A stretch of DNA of 64,000 nt from Notospermus geniculatus (Eukaryota; Nemertea; Pilidiophora; Heteronemertea; Lineidae). How positions within the stretch are numbered: position 1 is the first letter of the stretch; every line of letters starts with the position of its first letter. Positions 1 through 11,890 of the stretch are shown here, piece after piece. Position numbers and translations under genes: made by a program. The notes beneath the pieces were generated by a model that was not told where the DNA came from, searched no databases, and saw nothing but the letters and a program-made list of their open reading frames with translations. Location of the stretch: NCBI GenBank assembly GCA_002633025.1, contig NMRB01001359.1, forward strand, positions 130,963 through 194,962, read 5' to 3'.

Positions 1-172
1 CTCCGTAGTGGACTTCCTAGACGTCATTTCCACCATGGCGAAGATGTGGTCAATTTCAGTCGGCAATCGGTCGGCGACCGGTATCAGTTCCTTGCGATCG
101 TGTTCAATCGCAGGTAGCAGGTTGCAAAGCAAGTTCGCGCAACGCAGAAAATCACTCGTGGATTCCTAGCTT
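1..172. mobile_element. MITE, AAGCTAGGAATCC family, truncated by window edge
   Basis: Matches the right part of elements at 13.8-14.9, 29.1 and 63.7 kb and ends in GGATTCCTAGCTT. Confidence 0.8.
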
Positions 173-204
173 TATAAAGAACCGAACAGAAATTAAGCCA
201 ATTA

Positions 205-275
205 TTTCTGCCTTCAGTTTATGGTGTTTGACGAATTGAAAACTTCTATCACATCGTTTTTAAGGATGTCCAGCA
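205..275 (-). pseudogene. Dispersed coding fragment, ends SSNTIN
   Basis: On the minus strand this reads MLDILKNDVIEVFNSSNTIN then TGA. It matches the end of fragments at 33.4 and 33.7 kb (VDILDKNDLIDVFISSNTIN). It is probably a piece of a repeated element or gene family of unknown function. Confidence 0.45.
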
Positions 276-611
276 TCCTCTCTATCATATCAAATTAAAA
301 CGTCCCAGTGTTAGGACTTCGATCGAAAATATCATCACTGTGTGGTCAACAGCAACCCCGACCATCGCCAAGAGGAGAAGCTGGACCCTGGCAACGCTTA
401 CAATGCGATTTAGCCTAGTGGCCAACACAAATAGAACTTAGTGAAAAAATAAATTTTCCACGGAAGTAGCTCAGCTTAGCTTGCACCTTCTGTTGACTAT
501 GGCTCTCATTGGCTGATTTTTGTACGGAAGTTGAATTTATAAGTTGAATTCGTGCCGAATATCAGCACTAAGGGCCGATTTAATAGACGTTTGCTAAGCT
601 AACCATTGGTT

Positions 612-880
612 CCACCAAAAATAGATAAGCGAGCGGAAAATGTACAAAATGTACAACAACATATTTTCCCCAAAAGCCCCATTTTCTAAGCTCTGTACAG
701 CGCTTAATATCCATCCAAACGGGGCTTTTTGTGAAAATTTCGGTGTACATTTTTCGCTCGCTTATCTATTTTTGTTCCGATTGGCGCGAGGTTTATCAAC
801 GATAGCTCCGCAACGCCTGGTCCGATTTTGATGAAACATACGTCAATCGACTTGTCTTTCTTTGCGGTATCTTATAATCC
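612..880. mobile_element. Hairpin element with arms near 615-650 and 745-778
   Basis: Arms contain ATAGATAAGCGAGCGG and its complement; an inner GGGGC stem lies in the loop. Downstream, 776-880 (GATTGGCGCGAGGTTT...) resembles one end of the element inserted at 29246-29665. Confidence 0.6.
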
Positions 881-886
881 AAGTTT

Positions 887-962
887 CATGAGATAAGTCA
901 GAACCTGGTGATGGTGGAAGCTTTTAAGCTTCCACCATCACCAGGTTCTGACTTATCTCATG
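887..962. repeat. Perfect 37-bp inverted repeat, 2-bp spacer
   Basis: Arms begin CATGAGATAAGTCAGAACC. The same arm occurs singly at 8092-8126 inside the AGGTCA-rich tandem repeat, so this is a fold-back of that repeat's end. Confidence 0.85.
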
Positions 963-1940
963 TTTTAAAAAACCTTCACCTACACCTAGGTTATTAGGGA
1001 TGACCTTTCGGATTACGCAATTACCTTTAAAGTGGTCCTAAACCGCCAAGCAAAAGTTGGCACCCGATCATTTTCACCGCCCACGAAAATGGAACTTCCG
1101 ATTTCCGCTCCTGGCTTCTGAGCATGCGCAGTACGCTACCTTCGCTGAGTTTGTCAACGCTGAGATGGTCGTGCAAACCGCAGCAGACAGGATGCCGAAG
1201 CGAGAAGTGAAAGAAGGGAAAGGGCGGCCTAAAAAGGTAGCAAATGCCGACCAGCGGCTGTGGACTGTCCAGAAACATTATCGAAGTGGCTCATAATAAA
1301 GAAAGAACTCAGTTTTAAGACGATGAGGAGGTTGTTTGTGTGTATGGCATCATTAACATAATGCCGGACTGCGGAACTCGCCGCCGTGCCGGTGTAACGT
1401 CAGTGAATTCTGTGGTTTCTTTTGAGAAAAGACCAACTTGCCTGGCATACATGCATGTACCGGCCGACACCGTCATCAATGGTGTCACTCGTGTCGGATT
1501 GAACACTTTTAGGCGTGAATATATCCGCTAAAACTCCCCGGAATCGAGGAGAAATCTCGACTCGGTGAACTGGTTGCATCCATGTTGCTTTGACAATCAG
1601 CTGTCACACAGCTGTCAATTATCAGAACTTGCCCAATCAGTGATCGCGTAGTAAATTCCATAGTAATCACGTGACGTGATGATTGACAGGCGTTCATTCA
1701 TCCTGGCGTAGCGCGGGAAAATGAAAACGAGGCTGTCTCGCTCGCCCCGGCGGTTTAGGACCACTTTAAGGTCAGAGGTCAAGGTCAAGTTGCAAACAGT
1801 TCTAAAATGCAAATCTGCTCAGAATTTCAGGGGAAAACTATTTAGAAGCCTGTATTAACCATCTCCTATAGATTTAATCAAGGATCCCTGTTCCAGTGAG
1901 ATCAAGGTCACAGTTAACCAGCTCTAGAGTAGTAAACTTT
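940..1940. repeat. AGGTCA-rich repeat unit, split by TTAA element
   Basis: The parts 940-1030 and 1766-1940 match the tandem units at 7.9-8.5 kb (GGTCAGAGGTCAAGGTCA, then TTCTAAAATGCA). Confidence 0.75.
1031..1765. mobile_element. TTAA-flanked element, ends AGTGGTCCTAAACCGCC
   Basis: Terminal inverted repeat of at least 17 bp and TTAA at 1027-1030 and 1766-1769. The flanks join to restore the sequence of the uninterrupted repeat at 8480-8520 (GACCTTTAAGGTCAG), a natural empty site. TTAA targets are typical of piggyBac and Kolobok transposons. The interior has short ORFs only, so it is non-autonomous. Confidence 0.85.
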
Positions 1941-2605
1941 TCATCGGAAACGATTGACATCGCTCCGATGACCTTCTCTTGTTAACATCGTGCCTGGTTC
2001 CTTTGGCCATTGATGGGGCGCTGACCGATATTCACAATGCCATCTGGAGTAGGCCAGTGGAACCAGGCTAATATCATCTGCCTGGGACCAGGAGACAGAG
2101 CAGTGCGATGTGCGTTGGTCTCATCGTGTGTGCATATTTTTCATATTGATGATTCATGCTCGAAGGATCGTGGTGGTTCTTCGTATGTCCATACCTGCCA
2201 CACTTAGGCCTAACACTAACGAACCACTATTGCCGTCAGCTTGTTGTTATTCTCATTTCTAACGAAAGAAGGAACTCTCGTTTCTTTCTTTGAAATTAAG
2301 CCTATCGGGCTGCATCGGTTTCCGAAGTGATAAAAGGTTAAATGTGAAACGGGGCCTTGTGAAGAAAATGTGTTTACGTTGAGGTAAACAAGGAACGGAT
2401 GACGCAGGGCCGATTTTTTTGTGAAGTGCCGTGGCGAATTTGTATTTCGCAAACGGCTGAGTTCGCCTTTTAGATACACTTCCAAAATCGCAGTTATCAC
2501 AGAGACATGGCTTTGCCACTGGGATCTAGCTCGCCAACATTATAATATCGAAAGCATCAGTGATGGACTCGATTAGACTGGTACCCGGTCTCTAAATATG
2601 AAATA
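1941..2605. other. No gene or repeat recognised
   Basis: Contains two overlapping minus-strand ORFs under 95 codons with no motif. Nothing else stands out. Confidence 0.4.
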
Positions 2606-2607
2606 TA

Positions 2608-3408
2608 TCGGGTGGCCCAAAAAAAACGTGCCGAACTTCAAACTTCGATTTTTCAACAACTGTCGTTATAATTCAATGAAATTTGGCACCATATCATTTA
2701 AAGATGTTTTGTTTAACGTGTAAAATTTTTGCTTTGTTAGCTTTGGTATTAGGGCCGTATCACTCAATTTAAAAATCATAGGGAAAAATGCGAATCCGGA
2801 GTCCTATAAGAAACGGGTGGATAAAAATTTCCCGAACTTTAAATTTTCATTTCTCAAAAACACTTTACTACAACTTAATGAAATTTTGTGTAACACCGCC
2901 TCGTGATATTGGCTATAATATGTGAAAGTATTAATCCAATAACTTCAATGTCTACGCCGTGGCGTTTATTACTAAAACGCCATATTTGAATCTAGCGTTT
3001 CAAAGTTTCACCATTGTCTCTTAAAATATGATCAATGATTACTATGGTTTTTATATTTGGTGCCACAGTCTTAATACCAAAGACATTGAGCTGAAACTTT
3101 CACATTGTAGAGACATTGCCACGGAACAGCACTGAATAAATTTTCTTGGGGTTATAATGGATAGTTATTGAGAAATAGCAATTTGAAGTTCGGGATGTTT
3201 TTATTGGATTCCGGAATCACATTTTTTACCATGATTTTTATATTGAGTGCTACGGCCCTAATACCAAAGGTACATGTATAAATGCAAAAATTTCACACGT
3301 TAAACAAAACATCTTTAAATGATACAGCACCAAATTTCATTGAATTATAATGGGCAATTGTTGAGAAATCAAGATTTGAAGTTCGGCACGTTTTTTTGGG
3401 CCACCCGA
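2608..3408. mobile_element. Mariner-like non-autonomous element, TA target
   Basis: Ends are TCGGGTGGCCCAAAAA with about 130-bp inverted repeats, flanked by TA at 2606-2607 and 3409-3410, as in Tc1/mariner transposons. No transposase ORF. Internal copies of a terminus-like motif (near 2815-2890 and 3130-3215, CCCGAACTT...AAATTT) form a second, inner inverted pair. Confidence 0.85.
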
Positions 3409-3610
3409 TACAAGCCTGGCGGCGTAAATGGTTCACGTGGAAAGAGTTTGAAATAAAGAATGTTCGCACAAACACAAGAGCATGAAGTGCTCAACCTGAC
3501 ACAAGTCAAATGAAGTTGTCATAGCCTACGCAAAGTGCATTCAATTCAGGCCAACACACCGACTGAAAAACGTAAACAAAGCAACCCCATCTTGCACCGC
3601 TAAAGATAGA

Positions 3611-3737
3611 GGGCCGTATTCATAAAGGGTGTTTAAGACTTAGACGCGTGTAACTTCACTAAATGCACACACTTCCACCATGCATTTGACGAAGTTACAC
3701 GCGTCTAAGTCTTAAACACCCTTTATGAATACGGCCC
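3611..3737. mobile_element. Hairpin MITE, GGGCCGTATTCATAAA type
   Basis: Arms of about 55 bp, almost perfect, short loop. Related ends occur at 30275, 57617 and 59935. Confidence 0.8.
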
Positions 3738-3857
3738 AGAGACTCACCTCAAACCACTTTTAAATATAAATCCACTTCTAAATATAAATCCACATGTGCT
3801 TCTTAACCTCGGCGCCACATCGAGGTCACACTAATTACACAAACCATCATAAAAGTC

Positions 3858-3970
3858 CTGGGGGGTAAGTGTCCTAGGGGGTAAATGTCTGGGGGGTAAG
3901 TGTCCGGGGGTGAATGTCCAGGGGGTAAGTGTCTGGGGAGTAAATGTCCAGGGGGTAAATGTCCTGATAC
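3858..3970 (+). repeat. G-rich minisatellite, about 20-bp unit
   Basis: About six units of the form GGGGGTAAGTGTCC with TAAATG variants. The G runs could form quadruplexes. Confidence 0.85.
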
Positions 3971-5278
3971 CCCATCATATAGGTATATTGCTCGTCCGCC
4001 CGTTAGCCCGAGATTGAATGTGTGACCCCCACATGGGTTTTAACCAGCCAGAGTCGTTTCTTAATTATGAAATCTCCAGAAAACCACAAAATACCGAAAA
4101 AAGCGTATTAATCGTGAAATAATCGCCATAATAAATAGCCGGGACACTTCTAGGCATAAAAACTAACATATCCCAGCTCATTGTCTTGAGATACGCTAAT
4201 GTTTTGGTGCCGAAAAATCCGTCGAAAACTCAATTTGGACCCAATATAATGGTCACTTAAAGGGACTATAGGCCCACGTGAACCAAAAGACCGGTGTACT
4301 GCCTGCGAGTTTCTTGGCGTTGATTGGTCAACGTGAATCGGCTACTTGTTCATTTTTTTGCCATAACCGGTTGGAAGATTGTGTCATTCGCTATGGCACT
4401 TTTTAAGGGTTTTACCTGCATTGTTTCCTCAAGAACCCATACTCAGTCTTTCTTCTGGCACTGATTACCGCTAAGGCACGCTCTGTAGCGAGCGAAAAGC
4501 GATATTTATTATCTGCAATATTGATATTTACCAGTTTATCACTTTCCGCCGCCATGATTGCTCGTTGCAACTGGTATCCGATCCTTCTTCATGTTGTTGT
4601 GCATGTTCTAAGTACGGTCATGACTGGATACAAGTCTGATTTACGTCACTTCCGGAGGCAGCCAGATTTCTGCCGTCCTCATCAGCCAGGACCGATCCTT
4701 CGCGACAGCCAGCCCAGCGGCCCTAGCGGAGGATCGGGTACCAAGCTAGGACTCGATCGCAAGATAACAACAGCCATGACAGCCTGCTTTGTGGTCAGCA
4801 ATGACGACCATGACCGAAGGAGAAACTGGACCCGAACAATTTGAGACTCTTCTGTGATCTTACAACTACGATTGTAGTGTATTGGCCTATCTATTACTGC
4901 GAGTTGTTTTTAGCTGTAGTGCGATTTTTTTTCGTTTTTTGTCCGGGATGGATAACTTTGAAGTTGAAGTCTGAAATGTGGTCCGCCCAGCGCTGATTTC
5001 GATACAAGGACAATCTTAGCCCAAGCTGAGTAATGCAAAAGCGATGCAACACATTTACCGACTTGTCCGAAAGCTTTCGAAATGATGATAACTTCACCCT
5101 AACTTCAACATGGGCAAAGTGCCAAGCTTGAAAATGTGCACAGGTGAGTGGTATCCATGTCGCAGTTACCAAATGATGTTAGGGTAACTTGGTTTACTTT
5201 CCATGAGCCAAAACAAATCCAAGGTTGTGCTCAGTCAACTGGTAAATGCTGTTTGTAGTTATAATCATTGTGTTCACT
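3971..5278. other. No supported gene
   Basis: Holds a 107-codon plus ORF (4521-4844) with no recognisable motif. A GGAGAAACTGGACC tract near 4820 resembles 390-405. Otherwise nothing seen. Confidence 0.4.
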
Positions 5279-5603
5279 AAAGCCTGGCGCAGATCGACCT
5301 TGCGACTGGATGCAACTACCTGCAACAGTCGCTGTCGATGTGAGCGGACAGCGCACATCGATTGCGACTGGTCATTGCGGGAACAAGTGGCACAAACCAG
5401 TCTCAATCCGGAGCGCGCACATCGACACATGCAACTGAACTGAATGCTACACGGAAATTGTCGATGTCTTCCGAACGGACAACTCGTACTCGGGAGTCAT
5501 GTGATAAACATTCAAAATGGCTGTGCACCTAGACTGGTTCCCGGTCCCAACATCGGAGCCAGTTGGGACTACGAACCAGTCTAATGTGCACCACAAACGA
5601 GGA
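5279..5603. mobile_element. Partial AAGCCTGGCG element and a hairpin beside the gap
   Basis: 5279-5440 resembles the 14986-15452 element (TTGCGACTGGA, ACATCGA motifs). 5521-5591 is an inverted repeat (TAGACTGGTTC...GAACCAGTCTA). Confidence 0.55.
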
Positions 5604-5764
5604 NNNNNNNNNNNNNNNNNNNNNNNNNNNNNNNNNNNNNNNNNNNNNNNNNNNNNNNNNNNNNNNNNNNNNNNNNNNNNNNNNNNNNNNNNNNNNNNNN
5701 NNNNNNNNNNNNNNNNNNNNNNNNNNNNNNNNNNNNNNNNNNNNNNNNNNNNNNNNNNNNNNNN
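5604..5764. other. Assembly gap (161 N)
   Basis: Run of N; ORFs reported across it are meaningless. Confidence 0.99.
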
Positions 5765-6458
5765 CATGGGTCAGCGTAGCCAATGTCAGCTGCTTGGCTG
5801 TGAATATTACAAGGGCCGTTATACATGTATACGTGTAACTGATCTCTAGTTAGGGTGAGGTGGGGAAGCTGAGGTACTTCAGCACTGTGTTGTGCGTGAC
5901 ACTACGAGACAATCTACGTGTAATGCATGTCATCTTAAGGTGACTCAGAAAGGCGTTCGCTGATTGGGCGCATTTTCTCGTGCGCCAAGTACCCCAGCAA
6001 ATCAGGCGGATGTCCTCAGGGGTTTGTCTGCGGTGACGAAGCGAGCAGTAAGAACGCCTGATATTCTCAGGATGTGGCAAACCTGAACAATTGAAAAGCT
6101 GTGGCTCAACTTGAGTTCAAGATAATCTTCTTTGGTGCATACGGCCCTAAAGATCCTTCAGCGCCTCCGCTGCAGCTGCAGTTTGAGTACTGCATGCGAA
6201 TATAAGCGATCGGTCAACACAATAATAAATTGGTTGATGTACATGGTCTCCCAAGCAACATTCTAACCGTGCCGTGATGGGCGCCGTGGATACCCCAATC
6301 ATCCGGATTATCTGATAATTCATCGGTGCGAGAGGGCAAAGAGGGAACGATGTCTGACCTTAGATGTCATTTAGCAGTCCACAGTCGTATTGGCTGCTGT
6401 TTGTGTGATGAAATACCATGCCTGCATGCGTGGGGTGTATAGTAAGGAGTTACTTAGT
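5765..6458. other. No gene; dispersed repeat near 6000-6070
   Basis: The stretch around 6010-6075 (CTGCGGTGACGAAG, GCCTGATATTCTCAGG) recurs inverted at 61015-61070, so it is repeat-derived. No coding signal. Confidence 0.5.
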
Positions 6459-7395
6459 TAGCGTGTTCGTTTACTCACTCGGGCTTCCCTGGAGTAAATT
6501 TCTGAGCGGCCGAGGCGCATGTTAAATAAATTAAGCCCCATTCCGAACGCTGTTGGGCCTCACTCAAGTAAAGTTCGCACCACGTTATCGGGCAAAATGG
6601 CGGCCAGCAATGGCACTGGCACACCAGCGGATGACGTGGACGACCAGAAGATGAAAGTCACCCTGGTAGCCATTTTATCCGCAATATCTGTATCTACATG
6701 TATAGTGTCATGCTGACCATTATTTATATTCAATTTGCGTAAAAATGGCGGATTCGGTATGTTCGACGCCATTTTGTCGAAAGGTATGCTGGGATACTTC
6801 CCCAATTAACCACCTCGGCGAGGTGCTTTAATGAGGCGCCAGGTCATGACGTCACGCGATAAAAGAACGCTGTGGGTCTCACCCAAGGGAGGCCCGGGTG
6901 ACATTCTACGTTGTGAGATACTTTTTCGATGTTTCACTTCTGACGAGACGAAAAGTATCTCTACTATATGAAGAATACCGCCATCTTGGATAGACATTCA
7001 TCCGCGTTAGGAGCACTACTTAATACGTACTGCGCATGCGTAGACTGATTTCCGGGAACACTGGGAGACAACATGCAGCATCCAGCAACATAATATCATA
7101 CTTTTCTTGATCTTATGTACGCATAAATCTATAGTTTTAAGTAATTCATATATACAATGATGAATTTTCAAAAGATATGCGTATATCGTGTAATTCTAGA
7201 CACCATCACCTGGGCACTATATTTTATCCGGCGGACGAATGGGTTAGTAAATCGCCGGAACTGAGGACCCACTTCAGTTTCAAGATGGCGCGTATTGTTA
7301 TACAGCCGAGCCGGACTCCCGACAAATCCCGAAGTACCCGAAGGAGGCCGGGCGAGGCCGAGCCGAATGGCCCGGGTGAGTAAACGAACACGCCA
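6459..7395. mobile_element. TAGCGTGTTCG family element, 3-bp target duplication AGT
   Basis: Left end TAGCGTGTTCGTTTACTC, right end complementary; AGT on both sides (6456-6458, 7396-7398). Matches 32308-32752 in inverted orientation, but here about 455 bp of extra sequence (6906-7360) sits near the right end. Shares GGATACTTCCC with the 52.3 and 62.1-kb relatives. No transposase. Confidence 0.8.
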
Positions 7396-7880
7396 AGTAT
7401 TTCCTCTTACCTGATTGCAATGTATGACACGTACGTTACACACGATATCACCGCGATCCTGCACCGAGGAATTCAAATGTTGAGAAATATACAAAGAAGG
7501 TTCTTTTTTCTTTGTCTAAAGTGCACTAAAGGTGCTTTTATTGCCGTACTTGTGGGATGGTTCAATCTTCGTTCTTTTATACTTGAAGCCAGGCTTCTTG
7601 TCGATGGTAGATTTAACAGTAAAGAATGTCCTCCTGTAAAAAGTGTCCGCTTCTATTGTTCCACGACACATTACAGCCACATCATTGTATTGAATTCACG
7701 AAGTCATCACATCCTCCAACGTACATGTACATGTAGAGTAAAATGTACTCTGCCCTAATCTGAGTACATTAGAGAGCTCGGCCTGCAGCTTTTTCGATGT
7801 GTGCTGAAAACTAGGCTTAATTTTTGAAGTACGTACGTATCAGGCGTGCACTGTCCTATCGCTTTGAAAGTACCATAAAT
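7396..7880. other. No gene recognised
   Basis: A 112-codon ORF (7420-7758) has no motif. Nothing else seen. Confidence 0.35.
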
Positions 7881-8530
7881 TTCAATACAGAGAGGCTTTA
7901 CGTAATGACCTTGAAGGACAGAGGTCAATGTCAATTTACAGTTCTAAAATGCAATTCTGATCAGAATTTCAGAGGTAGAAGCCTGCATTTTAAACCATCT
8001 CCTATTGGTTTAATCAAGGATGCCTGTTCCATTACCCAATACTTCTCAAGGTCAGAGCTCAATGTCACAGTCACCCGTCACTCACAGATAACATGAGATA
8101 AGTCAGAACCTGGTGATGGTGGAAGCCTAAAACCTTCACCTACACCAAGGTGGTCAAGAATGGCCTTTCAGGTTACGCAATGACCTTAAATGTCAGAGGT
8201 CAAGGTCAAGGTCAGACAGTTCTGAAGTGCAGATCTGCTCAGAATTACAGGCGAAAACTAATTACATGTAGAAGCCTGACTTCTCCTATACATGTAAGTT
8301 TAATCAAGGATGCCTGTTCCAGTTACATGTATGCAATACATGTATTTCTCAAGGCTAGAGGTCAAGGTCACAGTCAACCGTCACAGATAACATGAGATGA
8401 GTCAGCGGGACCTGGTGATGGTGGAAGCCTAAAACCTTCACTTACATCTGGGTTATCAAGGATGACCTTTCAGTTTGCGGGATGACCTTTAAGGTCAGAG
8501 GTCAAGGTCAAGGTCAAACAGTTCTAAAAA
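7880..8530 (+). repeat. Tandem 280-300-bp repeats rich in AGGTCA half-sites
   Basis: Units recur with landmarks at about 7918, 8195 and 8495 (TCAGAGGTCAAGGTCAAGG). TCAAGGTCA is the classic monomeric/direct nuclear-receptor half-site; binding is inference. A related unit lies at 0.94-1.94 kb. Confidence 0.75.
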
Positions 8531-10060
8531 AACCTGTCAACGTGCAGAAGGGTCTTGCCTATCATATGGAAGAGTCAGAATGCCAATCTGTTGAGGTTTA
8601 AAGGGATATTGTCCACATTCATAAAATGCTAAATTTGTACGTTGAACCTTTATGGTTGATTCCTTTATGGTACCGTTCACACACAAGAGTTTTGAACCAC
8701 AATCGGATTCGATCGGATCGCATGTGGATTTTTGCCTGTCGTCCAAACGGCCCTAATATTCCTACACTGAAAACCCAAAATGGACGAGCATAGCGGTTTT
8801 TTAAGCATAAATCATAGAACAATACTGGGTTTTAGTTGAAACTGGATATTCGACGTGCCATAGAATAAAAGGCAGTTACAACTCCAATACAGCACAATGA
8901 AAACACAATCGATTTTCTGTTTCAATTTTTTGATAGGAAATTTGAAAAGATGGCAAACAATAACGAAACCACTGTAGAACAATGAAAACTCATTCGATAT
9001 CGATTTTTTTGACAAGAATTGTGAAGAGGATGGCAAAACAACAGCACTGTATAGTCTACCACGTTTCACACTGGGCAGAGAGGCCAATCTAGCCAGTTTC
9101 TCCAAGACCATCATTCTCATCGACGACAGCGGACTTCACTGGAAATGAATTCGGGGAAAGTGGAGAGAAGTCGTCGGCTACTGCATTTGTTCTGATTCCA
9201 GTTTATTTCACCAACAACATTTTGAAAATCAGTGTCTCCTTTCATCATGTTCATCAAGATGTGATGAACAGTTTCATCGATTTTGATCTGTAGACATTCA
9301 GCCATTAACTGAGAAATGACTTTAACAACGGTAAGAGGTGATTGTGTCAAATCTAGAGAAACAGCATCCTGAGAATCTCAGGTCGGTCGTACCCTCCCTC
9401 AATGCCCTGAGGACATCCACCCCGTTTCGGTGGGGAAGAGGGACATTCTCTCATGTGTACACGCCAGTTGGTAATTCACAAATAAACCATGCCAAGCAGT
9501 GGGAAAAATGCCACTTGTCACAACCAAATATCGCGCCTACTGCTACAACGTCTGCACATAGATCTGGTGTAACGAGTTACCGGGTACCTGTCTCGTAGCA
9601 TTGCATCTCAGTCCATAATTTATGCACGCTGTCGAATGATAGCTGCCCCAAACAAATGAACTGGATCATACCTTCGTGTTTTGAACCCATTGGTCGTACT
9701 CGTTATCTGGATAATCCGTGAGAATCATTTTGATGTGAAGTTTATTCAGGAACAATCAGAAACTCAGCGAGTTTGTCCGCGAATCGAGAAAGTTTTACAG
9801 CCACCATTTTTGGGAATGACCAAGACGGGATAGAAGCTTCGCTGTGATTGGCTGAATTCGGCGGAGTCCAGTGTCCCGCTGATTCCCCACTAAAATGGCA
9901 TGGATGTCGCCAGGGCATGAACCAAGCGCGAGAAGAGGAGCCGGTTGTGAAAGACCCTGGGTGCGAGGATGGAGAAACAGAGGTAACTCGAGTTTTAGCC
10001 GCCACTAGGCCTCTACACTAGAATGAAGCCAAGGTGATTTGCCCTCGACGACTGACCCCT
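8531..10060. other. No supported gene
   Basis: Several ORFs under 105 codons, none with a motif. The minus frame 9350-9117 (ISQLMAECLQIKIDET) has plausible splice signals but no family match I can name. 9355-9420 resembles the repeat at 6000-6070. Confidence 0.35.
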
Positions 10061-11368
10061 GTTACAACCAGAAATGTAGCCATATAACCATAAATTTAGC
10101 CATATAACCATAAATGTAGCCAAGATTTCGTCAACCAGAAATGTAGCCGGTTTTCTTACCATTATATTTTTACATGCTCTGCAACCAGAAATGTATAGCC
10201 CCGTCCAGAAATGTAGCCGGATTGCCCAGAAATGTAGCCGAACCTCCCCCAACCAGAAATGTAGCCGAAATTCGTCCAGAAATGTAACCGAGGTAAGGTT
10301 TGGGCGAAAGTTGATTCTGATGTCAGATATCAGGAGAGTCCAACTGGGGCTGTTTGGTTTTTTGTTGAGTTAACCCTTTTAGCCCGACTTCATTTTTTTC
10401 ACTCTCCCCAGTTGGGTGTCGGTGATTTGAAGTGGAAATCAAGGATTTACGCAACAAAATACCAAACAGCCCCATTGGTAATTCCAAACTGGTTCCCAGA
10501 ATGCATTTCGCTCCACAATATGGCGGTCGCTAATAATGCCTCTGGAAACAAACGCCCTCTTCACTTCTGCAAGGTTCTTGCAAAAACACTTTTCAGATTA
10601 AAATATTAGCGTCAAACGCATCCAATGACTTTGATAATCGTTATTATTTCATTCTATAGCCACAAACTGGGATAATATGGAGGAAAACATTAATTTGATG
10701 TTAGGAATTTTGCGCACTACTTTGCGCAGTTTCGAGCAAATGCCGTGAGCCGTCTCGGCGCTCGACCAATCAGAGGCCAGATACTCGGCACATGATCTCC
10801 GTGTTTGTAAACATTGACACGTGCTACTGTTTTGACAGCGTGGATCCGATTTTGGAGAGATGTGTGAAAAGATACGATGAACAGTTGATTTTAAGACCAA
10901 AACAGCTTGAATGTTTGAACTTTCTGGCCAAAGAAAATAAGGATTGTTGAGAGGCATCCAAAACACTTGTAATTCAGCGTTTTCACTGGAGTTTCCAGTG
11001 CTGGCAGCCCAATCGTGGGCGCCGCGGAGGATATGGAAATAGTTCGGCCGTATGTTGGCAGAGTCAGTATAGCGTAACGTAGTGGAGCACTGACCTCTGC
11101 GAAGGAGTGTGTGGTAATTCGTGATATGACATCAGAATCGACTTTCGCCCAAACTTGACCTCGGCTACATTTCTGGACAAGTTCGGCTACATTTGTGGTT
11201 GGGGAAGGTTCGGCTATATTTCTGGGCGATCCGGCTACAAAACTGGTTGGGGCTACATTTCTTGGCTGGGCTACATTTCTGGTTGACAGAGCATGTAAAA
11301 ATGTAACTGGGAGGAAAACCGGCTACATTTCTGGTTGACGAGGTCTTGGCTACATTTCTGGTTGTAAC
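10061..11368. mobile_element. Element with array-type inverted repeats, AACCAGAAATGTAGCC units
   Basis: Each arm (10061-10290 and 11150-11368) is an array of about ten degenerate 16-20-bp units, oppositely oriented, ending GTTACAACCAG. Inside, TTTGGGCGAAAGTTGATTC (near 10298) pairs with its complement near 11135. The 860-bp core has only short ORFs. Arms made of tandem units recall Foldback elements. Confidence 0.8.
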
Positions 11369-11890
11369 ACCCCGCATGTATCGCTGAACGTTCAGCTAAC
11401 GTCTCGTGAACTGTCCTGCTTATCGTTCAAAAAACGTTAGCGAGAAATGTTCAGTAAATGTCATTTTGCAACACAACATTACGTTCACTGAACAGAAAGC
11501 CCTCGACGAAAGGGACCGACCATTCCTGTCACCTTTTGAACCCTGTCGCCGCCAAGATTTAGAAGTCTTTTAAAAGAGAAACAAGCCTTTCGGCGACATG
11601 GTTCACTAGAGGTTGTGAAAGACATTTTTGAAAGAGGTTGTGAAAGATTTTTTCATGGAGCGCTGAAACCGTCAGTCGTTGCAGTAATTACTATTGAGTA
11701 GGTCACTTGATATAGGAGAAAGTGACAAGAGAGGGATTACAACAATTCTTGTATTTTGATCTTCATCGACATTACATCATGATGGCCTCCATTACATCAA
11801 TCACAGTTTTCATAAATGGATGTCCATTTTCTACATCCTCAGCCAACCAGAATTGTTGGTTCACATGCTGAGCATTCCATTCCTGGTTCC
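11369..11890. other. No gene or clear repeat
   Basis: AT-moderate sequence with no ORF of note. Confidence 0.4.

Noticed and set aside
5447-5849. ORFs across the N gap
   Set aside because: They consist largely of unknown bases.
9117-9350. Minus-strand 77-codon frame with plausible splice signals
   Set aside because: No recognisable domain, and ORFs of this size are frequent here by chance.
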